NCBI RefSeq assembly: GCF_001591145.1
Contig: NZ_BCUF01000006.1
Span: forward strand, 1 to 64,000
Direction: 5' to 3'
DNA from: Vibrio harveyi NBRC 15634 = ATCC 14126 = KCTC 12724
GTDB lineage: Bacteria; Pseudomonadota; Gammaproteobacteria; Enterobacterales; Vibrionaceae
Length of the DNA stretch: 64,000 nt
Numbering within the stretch: the first letter of the stretch is position 1; each line of letters begins with the position of its first letter. Shown piece after piece: positions 1 to 7,987 of this stretch. The notes beneath the pieces are model-generated. The model did no database searches. It was not told the origin of the DNA and saw only the letters and a list, made by a program, of their open reading frames with translations. The translations under genes and the position numbers were made by a program.

Positions 1-56
1 TCAAGAATCGGTATCTCTGCCGTCAAGCAAAGTGACAAAGTGACTGTCTGCTCACG
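1..56. other. Left edge, unassigned
   Basis: These bases precede the stop codon of the LysR gene on the minus strand. A plus-strand frame starting at base 2 stays open to a TGA at 41-43 and could be the tail of a gene that ends here, but it is too short to recognise. No terminator hairpin is visible. Confidence 0.3.
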
Positions 57-917
57 CTATTTGAATTTTTCTCTAAACAAATCAATCAATGCCTTTACCT
101 TATTGGGTAAGAACAAATTAGAAGGATAAATCAGTGTCAAATGCTGCTTAGGATGGGTAAATTCCGGCAAAACCTCGACCAGCTTGCCGTCCTCCAGCGC
201 TGGCTTTGAATGCACCTGTGGAATAAAGGCGATGCCATTACCAGCAATCGCCATTAGACGTAGCAAATTTAAATCGTCCGATCTCACAGCGACATGAAGT
301 TCAGGGTCTAACAAATCGGCGTTGTAGCGATTTGTGAGCAAACGGTGATGCTTTAAATCTTCCATACTTTGCAGCGGTGGATGCGCTTCAAGGTAAGCTT
401 GAGATGCAACGAAGTGGCTACGATATGGCAACAAGCTGAATTGAACGTAACTGTCATCAGACACTTTGGCCACACTCGGTAGGAGTTGTAGATCGAACGC
501 TTGGCGCTTGAGATCCACACTCTCTTGATGGTTTTCAATCTCAACCGACATCTCAGGATAACGCGTGGTGTACTCGTTTATAATCCAGTTAAATGCTGCC
601 GAGCTCATCAAGGCGGATGGAATCGCGACACGCACTTTCCCCGTCAACTCTTGTTGATATTCATGCATGACATTCAAGCCTTGCTGAATATGTTCTATCG
701 GTTGCCCAACCAATTCAAACAAACGCTTACCATGTTCGGTTAACTCTATCGTTCGTGTTGTACGGATCAATAATGGGCAGCCTAAGGCTTTCTCTAATTC
801 CTGCAAGCGACGGCTTACTTTTGAGCGCTGCAATTGATTTGCCTGCGCTGCCGCGCTAATGCCACCGTGCACCACGGTTTGGCTAAACAAGTGAAGATCA
901 TCAAAGCTTACGTTCAT
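57..917 (-). CDS. LysR-family transcriptional regulator
   Basis: This is a LysR-type DNA-binding regulator of about 286 residues. The N-terminus has the usual winged-helix pattern (DDLHLF...GGISAAAQ...SRRLQELEKALGCPLL), followed by a helical linker and a periplasmic-binding-protein-like effector domain to the end. The frame is open up to a GTG at 944, but I start it at the ATG at 917 because the family begins a few residues before DDLxLF. A short AGGA lies just upstream, although its spacing is tight. It is divergent from the HlyD/DUF2955 pair with about 110 bases between, the common arrangement for a LysR gene controlling its neighbour, so it probably regulates that export pair. The effector is unknown. 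Confidence 0.9.
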   Translation of the reverse strand: MNVSFDDLHLFSQTVVHGGISAAAQANQLQRSKVSRRLQELEKALGCPLLIRTTRTIELTEHGKRLFELVGQPIEHIQQGLNVMHEYQQELTGKVRVAIPSALMSSAAFNWIINEYTTRYPEMSVEIENHQESVDLKRQAFDLQLLPSVAKVSDDSYVQFSLLPYRSHFVASQAYLEAHPPLQSMEDLKHHRLLTNRYNADLLDPELHVAVRSDDLNLLRLMAIAGNGIAFIPQVHSKPALEDGKLVEVLPEFTHPKQHLTLIYPSNLFLPNKVKALIDLFREKFK

Positions 918-1031
918 TGTCCTACTTTTAGGTCGCTCATGCACTTATTGCCATTCTACTGAACTGTGACCAACTTCTCTATAATCCTTTGTCTTATTTG
1001 CTTGTTAGCCCCATAAATTCAGGTATCAGTT

Positions 1032-2096
1032 ATGACAGCGGATCATAAATTCAAACACTGGATGCGAACACTTATTGTCCTGTTCATTGTACTATTTTTC
1101 TACATTATTATTGCCGACCGCCACGCACCTATCACCACCGAAGGTCGAGTGCAGGGTTATGTGGTGCAAGTTGCACCTGAAGTCTCAGGAAAAGTGACCG
1201 ACGTACTGATTGAAAATAACCAGTCAGTTCACCAAGGTGATGTCCTATTCAAGATTGACGATAGAAAATACAAGATTGCTCTAGAGCAAGCCAAACTGTC
1301 TCTACAATCGGCATATGAAAAAGAAGCGACCCTTTACTCTCAACGTGAAGCTGCGCAAGCAAACATTGCGCGCGCCGAAGCGACTTATAACAACGCTCAT
1401 CGTGAGTACACACGATTACAAAAGCTGTCTAAACAAAAGGTGATTTCACAATCCACGCTAGACAACGCTTATGCGCAAAACCAAGTCTCTCGCGCGGCAC
1501 TTAAAGCCGAACAACAAAACCTGAAAGTGATTGAAGCGCAACTGGGGGATAAAAAAGGGCAAAGCACTGCGGTACGTATTGCCCAAAATGGCATTGAAAA
1601 AGCCCAGCTCGATCTTGCCAATACGGCAGTCATGGCACCAAGCGACGGCGTTGTAACGAACCTACAGTTAGAAGTGGGGACCATGGCAAACACCAATATG
1701 CCAATGCTGACATTTGTCCCAACTGGTTCTATGTGGGTTGCAGCAGATTTTCGAGAAAAATCCGTCGCAGGAGTTGATAAAAACTATCACGCAATGGTGG
1801 CGTTCGATGCCAATCCAGGCTCAGTATACGATTTCGATTTATCCAGTCGTGATTATGGTGTTGCTGCGGCACAACAAACGCCGAACGGTGCACTGACCAA
1901 AGTAGAAGTAAACAATCGTTGGGTACGTGATGCGCAGCGCACTCGCGTTAATTTGACCAGCCAAGAGGCGCTTCCTTCATCGTTATTCGTCGGTTCACGT
2001 GCCACCATTGTGCTTTACCCAGACAACAGTCCATTCTGGGAACTGATGGCACAAGCACAGATCCACCTCGCAAGCTGGTTCCACTTTATCTATTAG
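1032..2096 (+). CDS. HlyD-family membrane fusion protein (EmrA/AaeA-like)
   Basis: This is a periplasmic adaptor for an inner membrane efflux pump. One membrane segment lies near residues 11-28, followed by a biotinyl-lipoyl-like half (GYVVQVAPEVSGKV, about residues 43-80). A long coiled coil rich in A, Q and E spans about 85-185. The second lipoyl half (APSDGVVTNLQLEVG) and a beta-barrel region follow. The length of 354 residues is typical of EmrA or AaeA. The next gene starts at the base after its stop codon, so the two are translationally coupled. Together they look like a small aromatic-acid or drug exporter. A TATAAT sequence lies in the upstream gap. The substrate cannot be read from sequence. 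Confidence 0.88.
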   Translation: MTADHKFKHWMRTLIVLFIVLFFYIIIADRHAPITTEGRVQGYVVQVAPEVSGKVTDVLIENNQSVHQGDVLFKIDDRKYKIALEQAKLSLQSAYEKEATLYSQREAAQANIARAEATYNNAHREYTRLQKLSKQKVISQSTLDNAYAQNQVSRAALKAEQQNLKVIEAQLGDKKGQSTAVRIAQNGIEKAQLDLANTAVMAPSDGVVTNLQLEVGTMANTNMPMLTFVPTGSMWVAADFREKSVAGVDKNYHAMVAFDANPGSVYDFDLSSRDYGVAAAQQTPNGALTKVEVNNRWVRDAQRTRVNLTSQEALPSSLFVGSRATIVLYPDNSPFWELMAQAQIHLASWFHFIY

Positions 2097-3125
2097 GTGG
2101 CAGTGATGAAGACACTACGCATTTGGTTTGGCTGCTCAATGGGATTGGCATTGAGCATGATCTTTGGTTGGTCTTACGGCTTTTTTGCCATCATGCTGCC
2201 ATTGTTCGTTCTTGGACGCATGGACCACTTCAGCTTACCCTTAGTTTTGATGGTCTTCTTCTCCGCAATTTGGACCACAGTACAAGCGACCTTTATTCTT
2301 GAATACCTTCAGTTTCATCCCTTACTAATGTTTGCTGCGGTGGGCATTATGATGTTGTTTAAGTGCGTTGCAATGATGAACCCAAAGACGTATTTATTTG
2401 GCTACATGGGGTTATTGGTTGGCTCGATTGTTCTGAACTTTGCTAGCTACGATTTCATGGATATTGAAGAGTTCAACGTCAATCTTTGGGTGATCTCTTT
2501 CAGTAACATCTTCGTTTGTGCTCTCGCTTATTGGTTATTCCCAGAGCCAGAGTCGAAGATCTTGCAAATAGAAATGACCACGCCAGTAAAAAGCGATATC
2601 GACTACATCAGCCAAGTTGCTATGGGTTGGGTGGTAGCAATGGCGGCATTTTTGGTGTTCCAAATAGGTGATTTGTACGACTCGCTTTCGGCGCAGGCTT
2701 CGATCCTCATCATCCTAACGCCAATGACACTGGCGGGCTCAATGGCCATGGCGAAAATCCGTATCATCGGTACAGCGCTAGGTTGTATCGCGGGTATGGC
2801 GGTGCAGTTAATCTTGGGCAGTTGGTTTGGCTACGGTCTGTTGTTTTGGCTGGCGTTTACTATTGCAATGGGACCTTTCTGCTTGTGGCTGACTAAAGGT
2901 CAGGTCAAAGCAGCTATCGCCTTCTCGGCAATGTCGGCGTTATCTGTACCACTCACCACTTCCTTAGTGCCAGAACAGAAAGACGCATTCTTCTCCATCT
3001 TGTACCGTTTTAGCTCTATCTTTGTTGCGGTATTGCTGACTGCCATGGTGATGTGGGTAGTACACCATTGGATTCGAGTGATGTTATTGAAGCATCCTGA
3101 GGTGAAGAACGTGGAATTGAATTAA
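2097..3125 (+). CDS. DUF2955-type (AaeB/FUSC-like) inner membrane transporter
   Basis: This is a polytopic membrane protein of about 342 residues with roughly ten hydrophobic segments grouped in two halves around a central soluble stretch (about residues 155-180). That layout is usual for the fusaric acid resistance/AaeB-like DUF2955 family. It starts with GTG directly after the upstream adaptor stop; an ATG three codons in (2106) is an alternative start. By context it is the pump partner of the HlyD-like protein, with the divergent LysR gene as likely regulator. The lower confidence concerns the exact subfamily, not the gene itself. Confidence 0.82.
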   Translation: MAVMKTLRIWFGCSMGLALSMIFGWSYGFFAIMLPLFVLGRMDHFSLPLVLMVFFSAIWTTVQATFILEYLQFHPLLMFAAVGIMMLFKCVAMMNPKTYLFGYMGLLVGSIVLNFASYDFMDIEEFNVNLWVISFSNIFVCALAYWLFPEPESKILQIEMTTPVKSDIDYISQVAMGWVVAMAAFLVFQIGDLYDSLSAQASILIILTPMTLAGSMAMAKIRIIGTALGCIAGMAVQLILGSWFGYGLLFWLAFTIAMGPFCLWLTKGQVKAAIAFSAMSALSVPLTTSLVPEQKDAFFSILYRFSSIFVAVLLTAMVMWVVHHWIRVMLLKHPEVKNVELN

Positions 3126-3151
3126 GCCTTGTCTGAGGCGGAAAACGAAGT

Positions 3152-3179
3152 ATGCCGCTCACTTTACTGTGAGCGGCAT
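3152..3179. terminator. Bidirectional hairpin between convergent genes
   Basis: Eleven-base perfect arms (ATGCCGCTCAC / GTGAGCGGCAT) flank a six-base loop between the convergent DUF2955 and MarR genes. T-runs are short on both sides. Confidence 0.6.
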
Positions 3180-3220
3180 TCGAGCTTTATATCCCGTAAT
3201 GCTTAACTAAGGTTACGCGC

Positions 3221-3694
3221 TTAAGACTGAAGTGAGCTCATCAAACTCAACAGCGATTGTCGCTGTTCATTGGGAAGTGCTGCAAATAACGTTGCCATTT
3301 CACCAAAAAACTCGGGCCCCATTGCGGCAACCAGCGCTAGCCCTTGTTTTGACAACGATATTTTAACTGAGCGCTTATCAACTAAATCATGTTTTCGGAC
3401 GACAAGCTCTTTTGCTTCTAAGCGCTCCAATCGGTTTGATAGTGCGCCTGAAGATGGCAATAATGTCTGCTCTTTGAGTGCTTTTGCCGTCAGCTCATAA
3501 GGCTCGCCAGAACGGTATAATGTCGCTAAAACATCAAACTCCGACGGGTTTAGTCCATGCTTCTTGCAAAAGTGGCTTCTGGCGTCAGAAAGTGAAGTAC
3601 CAAACCGAACAAACAATGTCACAAGTTCAATAACATTTCCGTCCAACTCTTGGTTTATCGATAGCCACTGTTCTGCAACTTGCTTGCTCGTCAT
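3221..3694 (-). CDS. MarR-family transcriptional regulator
   Basis: This winged-helix regulator of about 157 residues has the MarR core: LNPSEFDVLATLYRSGEPYELT, then the recognition helix around SSGALSNRLERLEAKELV, and the wing VDKRSVKISLSKQG. The longest frame begins at a TTG at 3700; the ATG at 3694 is taken as the start. A small membrane protein gene lies 35 bases upstream on the same strand, and beyond it is the divergent EamA permease gene, with a strong palindrome in the intergenic space. I infer that this regulator and the small gene share a transcript, and that the palindrome is its operator controlling the permease. The ligand is unknown. Confidence 0.88.
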   Translation of the reverse strand: MTSKQVAEQWLSINQELDGNVIELVTLFVRFGTSLSDARSHFCKKHGLNPSEFDVLATLYRSGEPYELTAKALKEQTLLPSSGALSNRLERLEAKELVVRKHDLVDKRSVKISLSKQGLALVAAMGPEFFGEMATLFAALPNEQRQSLLSLMSSLQS

Positions 3695-3735
3695 GCTCAA
3701 AATAATGAATCCGTGTAATAACGCTCTATACCATT

Positions 3736-3927
3736 CTACTCTTGTTGCTTATCACCACTGTGCCATACACGGCGATGCTGCTTTTTAAAAACAAGCTTTG
3801 CATCGAAGTAGAGAACTTCAAGAATAAGACCGAGCGTAAATAGTACCATTACTGAAATTGCGAAAACATCTACGAAAAAGCCTATTAGGGTTTTAATTAC
3901 TGCTTTTACCAAATCCAACACCTTCAT
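3736..3927 (-). CDS. Small single-pass or two-pass membrane protein, unknown
   Basis: This 63- to 64-residue protein is not recognised. Residues about 8-45 are hydrophobic (IGFFVDVFAISVMVLFTLGL), ending in a basic, hydrophilic tail (FKKQHRRVWHSGDKQQE). It could start at GTG 3930 or ATG 3927; the GAGGTG in front is very close to either. A stronger Shine-Dalgarno (AAAGGAG) sits upstream but serves an ATG at 3946 in another frame (see the leader entry). It lies 35 bases before the MarR gene and probably shares its transcript. A role linked to the EamA permease is possible but unproven. Confidence 0.6.
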   Translation of the reverse strand: MKVLDLVKAVIKTLIGFFVDVFAISVMVLFTLGLILEVLYFDAKLVFKKQHRRVWHSGDKQQE

Positions 3928-3946
3928 CACCTCTTATTTCACTCAT
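3893..3946 (-). CDS. Possible 17-codon leader ORF overlapping the small membrane gene
   Basis: An ATG at 3946 sits seven bases after a perfect AAAGGAG and opens a 17-codon frame (begins MSEIRGDEG, ends SSN) that overlaps the start of the membrane protein gene in a different frame. It has a better ribosome binding site than the longer gene. It may be a leader peptide that couples translation, or one base may be missing or extra so that the true membrane protein starts here. Confidence 0.35.
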   Translation of the reverse strand: MSEIRGDEGVGFGKSSN

Positions 3947-4047
3947 GCTTTTACTCCTTTCTCTTGCCTGACGTCCGCATGATCTGATTTTAGATTCAGC
4001 AGATCAGAGAAAAGATCAATTAAGGTGACTTTAACCTCATTTTATGT

Positions 4048-4085
4048 TTAAGTAAATTATGTTTACTTAAACATAATTTACTTAA
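4048..4085. promoter_or_regulatory. 38-bp perfect palindrome, probable MarR operator
   Basis: Two 17-base arms (TTAAGTAAATTATGTTT and its exact complement) are separated by four bases. A smaller nested dyad (TATGTTT-ACTT-AAACATA) occupies the centre. The element ends 19 bases before the EamA start codon, between it and the divergent small membrane protein/MarR genes, which is where an autoregulated MarR repressor would bind. Confidence 0.6.
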
Positions 4086-4104
4086 AACTGGATCGAGGCA
4101 ACGC

Positions 4105-4998
4105 ATGAAAATCATCTTGGCAATCTTAGCGCCCTTACTTTGGGGAACGACTTACGCCGTCGTTTCATCAGAGTTTGTGGGTTGGTCACCTTTTGCACTA
4201 GCAGTATGGCGAGCCCTACCTGCTGGCTTCATCCTATTGATTTTAAAGCCAACTATGCCCAAGTTATCAGAGCTCCCTGCTCTGCTTTTAATTGGCTTCC
4301 TTAATATTGCGTTGTTTTTTGGTTTGTTATTTGCTGCAGCACTGCGACTGCCTAGCACTTTGGTTGGAGTAGGCATGATCGCTTTGCCTGTTGTGAGCTT
4401 GGCAATCATGGGGATCGCGCATCAAATCAAACCCTCCATGATCCAATTGATATCGGCAATGGTGCTATTGGCGTGTTCCGCTTATCTATTCTTAACCAGC
4501 CGCGCACCCATCAGCCTATCAGCGGTATTACTCTTGGTTGGTGCCATGAGTGCATTGATTGCAGGAAGTGTTGTTGCTAAACACGTGATGAAGAAAATCC
4601 ATTGGTGGAAGTTACTGACATGGAAGCTCATCTTTGGCGGCATCATTTTATTGCCTCTCGCCTATTGGGACGTTTTTTCGGGGGGAGTCATCACTGTTCC
4701 TTTATTGCCAGAGAACTTAGAACAATGGCTAGCGATGGGTTGGATTGTCATCGGGTTAACCTCAGTGGCCTACGGAGCTTATGTCTATACCATCCCTTTA
4801 ATTACCACTAATGAGCTCAGCTTCTTTGGCACCTTTAACCCGATTCTGGCGATGATCTTAGGCGTCACGCTCATGGGAGATTCCCTGACTCACGTACAGA
4901 TTGGTGTGATGACATTAATGGTCGTCTGCAACTTGATCGCCCAGTTCTTTGAATACAGGAAGAAGCTCCCTACTGAGCAGGAAGTAATCAATTATTAA
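4105..4998 (+). CDS. EamA-family (DMT) permease
   Basis: This inner membrane transporter of the drug/metabolite superfamily has 297 residues and about ten membrane helices in two EamA repeats (roughly residues 1-135 and 145-285). The first helix shows the typical APLLWGTTYAVV, and the second repeat contains SVAYGAYVYTI and SFFGTFNPILAMILGV. A GAGG Shine-Dalgarno precedes the ATG. It stands alone after the 38-bp palindrome and ends at a terminator facing the methionine synthase gene. The substrate is unknown; amino acid or metabolite export is usual for the family. Control by the neighbouring MarR protein is inferred from position. Confidence 0.9.
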   Translation: MKIILAILAPLLWGTTYAVVSSEFVGWSPFALAVWRALPAGFILLILKPTMPKLSELPALLLIGFLNIALFFGLLFAAALRLPSTLVGVGMIALPVVSLAIMGIAHQIKPSMIQLISAMVLLACSAYLFLTSRAPISLSAVLLLVGAMSALIAGSVVAKHVMKKIHWWKLLTWKLIFGGIILLPLAYWDVFSGGVITVPLLPENLEQWLAMGWIVIGLTSVAYGAYVYTIPLITTNELSFFGTFNPILAMILGVTLMGDSLTHVQIGVMTLMVVCNLIAQFFEYRKKLPTEQEVINY

Positions 4999-5030
4999 CC
5001 TCTGGTGTCGTTAACATTGTGCGTAAAGAA

Positions 5031-5056
5031 AAAACCAAGCACTCAGTCTTGGTTTT
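5031..5056. terminator. Bidirectional terminator
   Basis: Arms AAAACCAAG / CTTGGTTTT surround an eight-base loop between the convergent EamA and mesD genes. The A-run and T-run make it usable from both sides. Confidence 0.75.
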
Positions 5057-5085
5057 CTCTGTATCCTTAACTATCGATACAAAAA

Positions 5086-6114
5086 TTAATCAGCAATCTC
5101 GTTACGGATGATTTGCGCCCCTAAACTCAGTGCATTCAGCTTTGCAGTTGAAACTTCACGAGGTAAAGGTGCCATGCCACAGTTAGTACAAGGATAGAGT
5201 TTATCGGCATCGACATACTTAAGTGCTTCTCGTAATGTATTTGCTACTTCTTCTGGCGTTTCAATCTCGTTGGTTGCCACATCAATTGCACCAACCATCA
5301 CTTTCTTGCCACGGATCAGTTCAAGTAGTTCGATAGGCACGCGCGAGTTGTGACACTCAAGCGAGATAATATCGATGTTTGATTTTTGCAGTTTTGGGAA
5401 CACTTCTTCGTACTGTCGCCATTCAGTGCCTAAAGTTTTCTTCCAATCCGTGTTAGCTTTGATGCCGTAGCCATAACAAATATGCACTGCCGTTTCGCAT
5501 TTTAGTCCTTCGATAGCGCGCTCTAAGCAAGCAATACCCCAGTCATTCACGTCATCAAAAAAGACGTTAAATGCCGGCTCATCAAATTGGATAATGTCGA
5601 CACCTGCCGCCTCAAGCTCTTTTGCTTCTTGATTAAGGATCTTGGCAAACTCCCATGCTAATTTTTCACGGCTTCCATAGTGAGCGTCGTAAAGCGTATC
5701 GATCATCGTCATTGGTCCCGGCAGCGCCCATTTGATCGGTTGTTTGGTTTGCTGACGCAAGAACTTCGCATCTTCCACAAACACGGGTTTGGTTCGACTT
5801 ACTGGACCTACAACCGTCGGCACGCTCGCATCATAGCGGTTACGGATAGTCACAGTTTTTCGGTTCTCAAAGTCTACGCCACTAAGGTGTTCAATAAATG
5901 TCGTCACAAAGTGTTGGCGAGTTTGCTCTCCGTCACTAACAATATCGACGCCTGCTAATTCTTGCTCTTGTAAAGAGACACGCAGCGCATCGCGTTTACC
6001 ATCAATGAGTTCCTCGCCTTGCAGTTTCCATGGTGACCAAAGCGTTTCAGGCTCTGCAAGCCAAGATGGCTTAGGTAAGCTGCCTGCTGTTGAAGTCGGT
6101 AATAGTGTTTTCAT
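5086..6114 (-). CDS. mesD: Core-MetE methionine synthase, MesD type
   Basis: This is a methionine synthase that consists only of the catalytic C-terminal barrel of MetE (342 residues against about 750 for full MetE). The zinc/homocysteine site is present: H213 and C215 in HICYG, E255 in SLECH, and C314 in TNCGM (numbered from an ATG two codons further out). SDGEQTRQHF and IQFDEPAFN are further family motifs. The ATG at 6114 is chosen because AAAGGGA stands eight bases before it and is too close to the ATG at 6120. It follows a DUF1852 gene by 22 bases or so, a pairing known as MesD plus MesX: an oxygen-requiring synthase that does not use methyl-folate. Reading it as MesD rests on that pairing. 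Confidence 0.85.
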   Translation of the reverse strand: MKTLLPTSTAGSLPKPSWLAEPETLWSPWKLQGEELIDGKRDALRVSLQEQELAGVDIVSDGEQTRQHFVTTFIEHLSGVDFENRKTVTIRNRYDASVPTVVGPVSRTKPVFVEDAKFLRQQTKQPIKWALPGPMTMIDTLYDAHYGSREKLAWEFAKILNQEAKELEAAGVDIIQFDEPAFNVFFDDVNDWGIACLERAIEGLKCETAVHICYGYGIKANTDWKKTLGTEWRQYEEVFPKLQKSNIDIISLECHNSRVPIELLELIRGKKVMVGAIDVATNEIETPEEVANTLREALKYVDADKLYPCTNCGMAPLPREVSTAKLNALSLGAQIIRNEIAD

Positions 6115-6142
6115 CGTCATTCCCTTTCAAATTCTAAATTGA

Positions 6143-7117
6143 TTACGCGTAAGCGGCAGACCATTGCTCAAGGATTGATTGATAAGGTTTAATGAAATGC
6201 TCCTCAGCAAATTTCCCTTGTTCAATTGCAAGCTGGCTGCGCTCTTCGCGGTCATAAACGATTTGGGTCAACGAGTGATCGAGGTTCTTCAAGTTTGGCT
6301 GGTAACACTGCCCTGCTACCGCGTTCGCATTGTAAATCTCTGGTCGATAAATCTTTTGGAACGTCTCCATGGTACTGATGGTACTGATCAGCTCTAGGTT
6401 CGAATAGTCATTCAAAAGGTCACCGAAGAAGTAGAACGCCAACGGCGCGACACTGTTTGGCGGCATAAAGTAGCGCACTTGCAAGCCCATCTTTTTGAAG
6501 TACTGCTCGGTTAGTGATGATTCATTTGGCTGGTATTCAAAACCTAGAACCGGATGCTGGTTTTCCGTGCGGCGGTACACTTTATTGTCCGATACACTCA
6601 AGCAAATCACTGGCGGCTTCTGGAAATGTTGTTGGTACGATTCTGATTTCACAAAGGCTTTAAACAGCTTGCCATGCAGTTCACCAAAACCTGCTGGGAT
6701 ACTGAATTTCGGCTGGTCTTTATTGTGGTCCAACAGTAAAACACTAAAGTCATAGTCACGCACATAAGAAGAGAAGTTGTTGCCCACAATCCCCTCGATA
6801 CGTTCGTTGGTTTTGCGGTCAACAATGTTGGTTTTAAGCACTTCGATGGAAGGGAATGCTTCACCACTGCCTTGGATATCCATATCAACCGAGATGATTT
6901 CTAATTCCACACAATAACGATCGCCAGTCGGGTTATCCCAATGTGCCAATGCATTAAAGCGGTTGTCGATCATTCGTAGTGCATTACGTAGGTTGTCTTG
7001 ACGACTGCTTCCACGAGCCAAGTTTGCAAAGTTAGTGGTGATACGGGTGCTGTCTGACGGTTGGTAGTTCTCATCAAAACGAATGCTTTTGATAGCAAAG
7101 GTGAAATCGTTATTCAT
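6143..7117 (-). CDS. mesX: DUF1852 protein, MesX partner of MesD
   Basis: This 324-residue soluble protein has no signal peptide or membrane segment and begins NNDFTFAIKSIRFDENY, as I recall for the DUF1852 family. The family is known as MesX, the accessory protein needed by MesD to make methionine from homocysteine without methyl-folate. It is the first gene of the two-gene operon, with mesD directly downstream. The ribosome binding site is weak, and TAGGA lies about twelve bases before the ATG. The promoter region contains a TGAA-N5-TTCA MetR-type site and a 29-base dyad. The chemistry MesX performs and the methyl donor were unknown in the work I know of. Confidence 0.82.
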   Translation of the reverse strand: MNNDFTFAIKSIRFDENYQPSDSTRITTNFANLARGSSRQDNLRNALRMIDNRFNALAHWDNPTGDRYCVELEIISVDMDIQGSGEAFPSIEVLKTNIVDRKTNERIEGIVGNNFSSYVRDYDFSVLLLDHNKDQPKFSIPAGFGELHGKLFKAFVKSESYQQHFQKPPVICLSVSDNKVYRRTENQHPVLGFEYQPNESSLTEQYFKKMGLQVRYFMPPNSVAPLAFYFFGDLLNDYSNLELISTISTMETFQKIYRPEIYNANAVAGQCYQPNLKNLDHSLTQIVYDREERSQLAIEQGKFAEEHFIKPYQSILEQWSAAYA

Positions 7118-7304
7118 GGTGACTTGGTATCCTATTTCCTTAGATAAACGCTGACTGATTACTCGCTCTGTTCTTGGGGATGGTTTTGTTTTTTGATTAT
7201 CCCAATCGTCAGTTTGTGCAGCGTTCTACCTTGAAGGATTCGGACCAAAAACAGCTGTACAGTGCCTGACACTAGAGCAGTCTGTTTTTTATACTTGCTT
7301 CATT

Positions 7305-7333
7305 ACGTGAAGAATATTGGTATTACTTCACGT
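7305..7333. promoter_or_regulatory. 29-bp dyad in mesX promoter region
   Basis: Arms ACGTGAAG / CTTCACGT are separated by 13 bases and lie next to the MetR-type site, over the presumed -35 region of mesX. This could be a second regulator site or a weaker MetR contact. The rest of the 7118-7495 gap shows nothing else I recognise. Confidence 0.35.
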
Positions 7334-7339
7334 TGAACA

Positions 7340-7352
7340 TGAAAGAAATTCA
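7340..7352. promoter_or_regulatory. MetR-type binding site upstream of mesXD
   Basis: TGAA-AGAAA-TTCA fits the enterobacterial MetR consensus TGAANNWNNTTCA exactly. A TATAAA at 7293-7288 on the minus strand could be the mesX -10 element, placing the MetR site near -65, a usual activator position. The site also lies about 145 bases before the divergent chaperone gene. Confidence 0.6.
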
Positions 7353-7495
7353 TGGCTTAGACAAAACCAGCCAACAAAGCGAATGAAAGTAATTATAAAA
7401 ACTTACGTCCATACTTAATATCTTGCGATTCCCTCATCTTTATAATTCTTCTCATTCAAATAAGAACCATCAGAAAAATACAGAGAAGGAACACA

Positions 7496-7945
7496 ATGGA
7501 TATTTATCAAGAAAGTATCAGCTTTTTAGGTAACGGCGCGGATTTTGATGAAAACGGATTATTTCAGTGCGAGTTATCATCGGATACGAATAACCATGAT
7601 GACGCACTTTTCTTAACCGTATTTAAGAACGAAGCCACCATTAACTTACACATGTCTCTCACCAGCCCTGTGGAGTTACCAACCCCTCTTCCAGAAAAGA
7701 TTGCCATCGCGATTGGCGAACACGCACTTGAACCTTTCCGTGGTGGTTTTGGTATCGGTCTAATGCCTGATAGCCGAAGATTAACTATCTACAAGGTTAT
7801 TTCTCTCTCAAACAAACCTCAAGATTATGTGCAGAACACTTTTCAGCAACTGTTAGAAAGAATGGAGCAATGGCACCATTTTATTGAGCAAGCGGATAAC
7901 GCAGAGACAATCCCAGAAACACTTCCTGCTGGGATCTTTATTTAA
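7496..7945 (+). CDS. Type III secretion chaperone (CesT/Tir type, VPA0451-like)
   Basis: This small acidic protein of 149 residues has the mixed alpha/beta pattern of class I T3SS chaperones and a hydrophobic central strand region (DDALFLTVFKNEATINLHMSL). A good AGAAGGA site precedes the ATG. It sits 42 bases upstream of the effector gene on the same strand, the standard position for a dedicated chaperone, and corresponds to VPA0451 next to VPA0450 in V. parahaemolyticus. It would bind the effector's N-terminal region and hold it for export by T3SS1. The call rests mainly on size, charge and context. Confidence 0.75.
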   Translation: MDIYQESISFLGNGADFDENGLFQCELSSDTNNHDDALFLTVFKNEATINLHMSLTSPVELPTPLPEKIAIAIGEHALEPFRGGFGIGLMPDSRRLTIYKVISLSNKPQDYVQNTFQQLLERMEQWHHFIEQADNAETIPETLPAGIFI

Positions 7946-7987
7946 TCTCTACTGCGAATTCCCCTATTTAAAATACGAGTTTAATGT

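Noticed and set aside
7391..7446. Possible ExsA box (A-run, GTC, TGCGA, TATAAT) before the T3SS chaperone gene.
   Set aside because: The spacing between the GnC and TGnnA elements is about 17 bases rather than the roughly nine I recall for ExsA promoters, so the match is not convincing.
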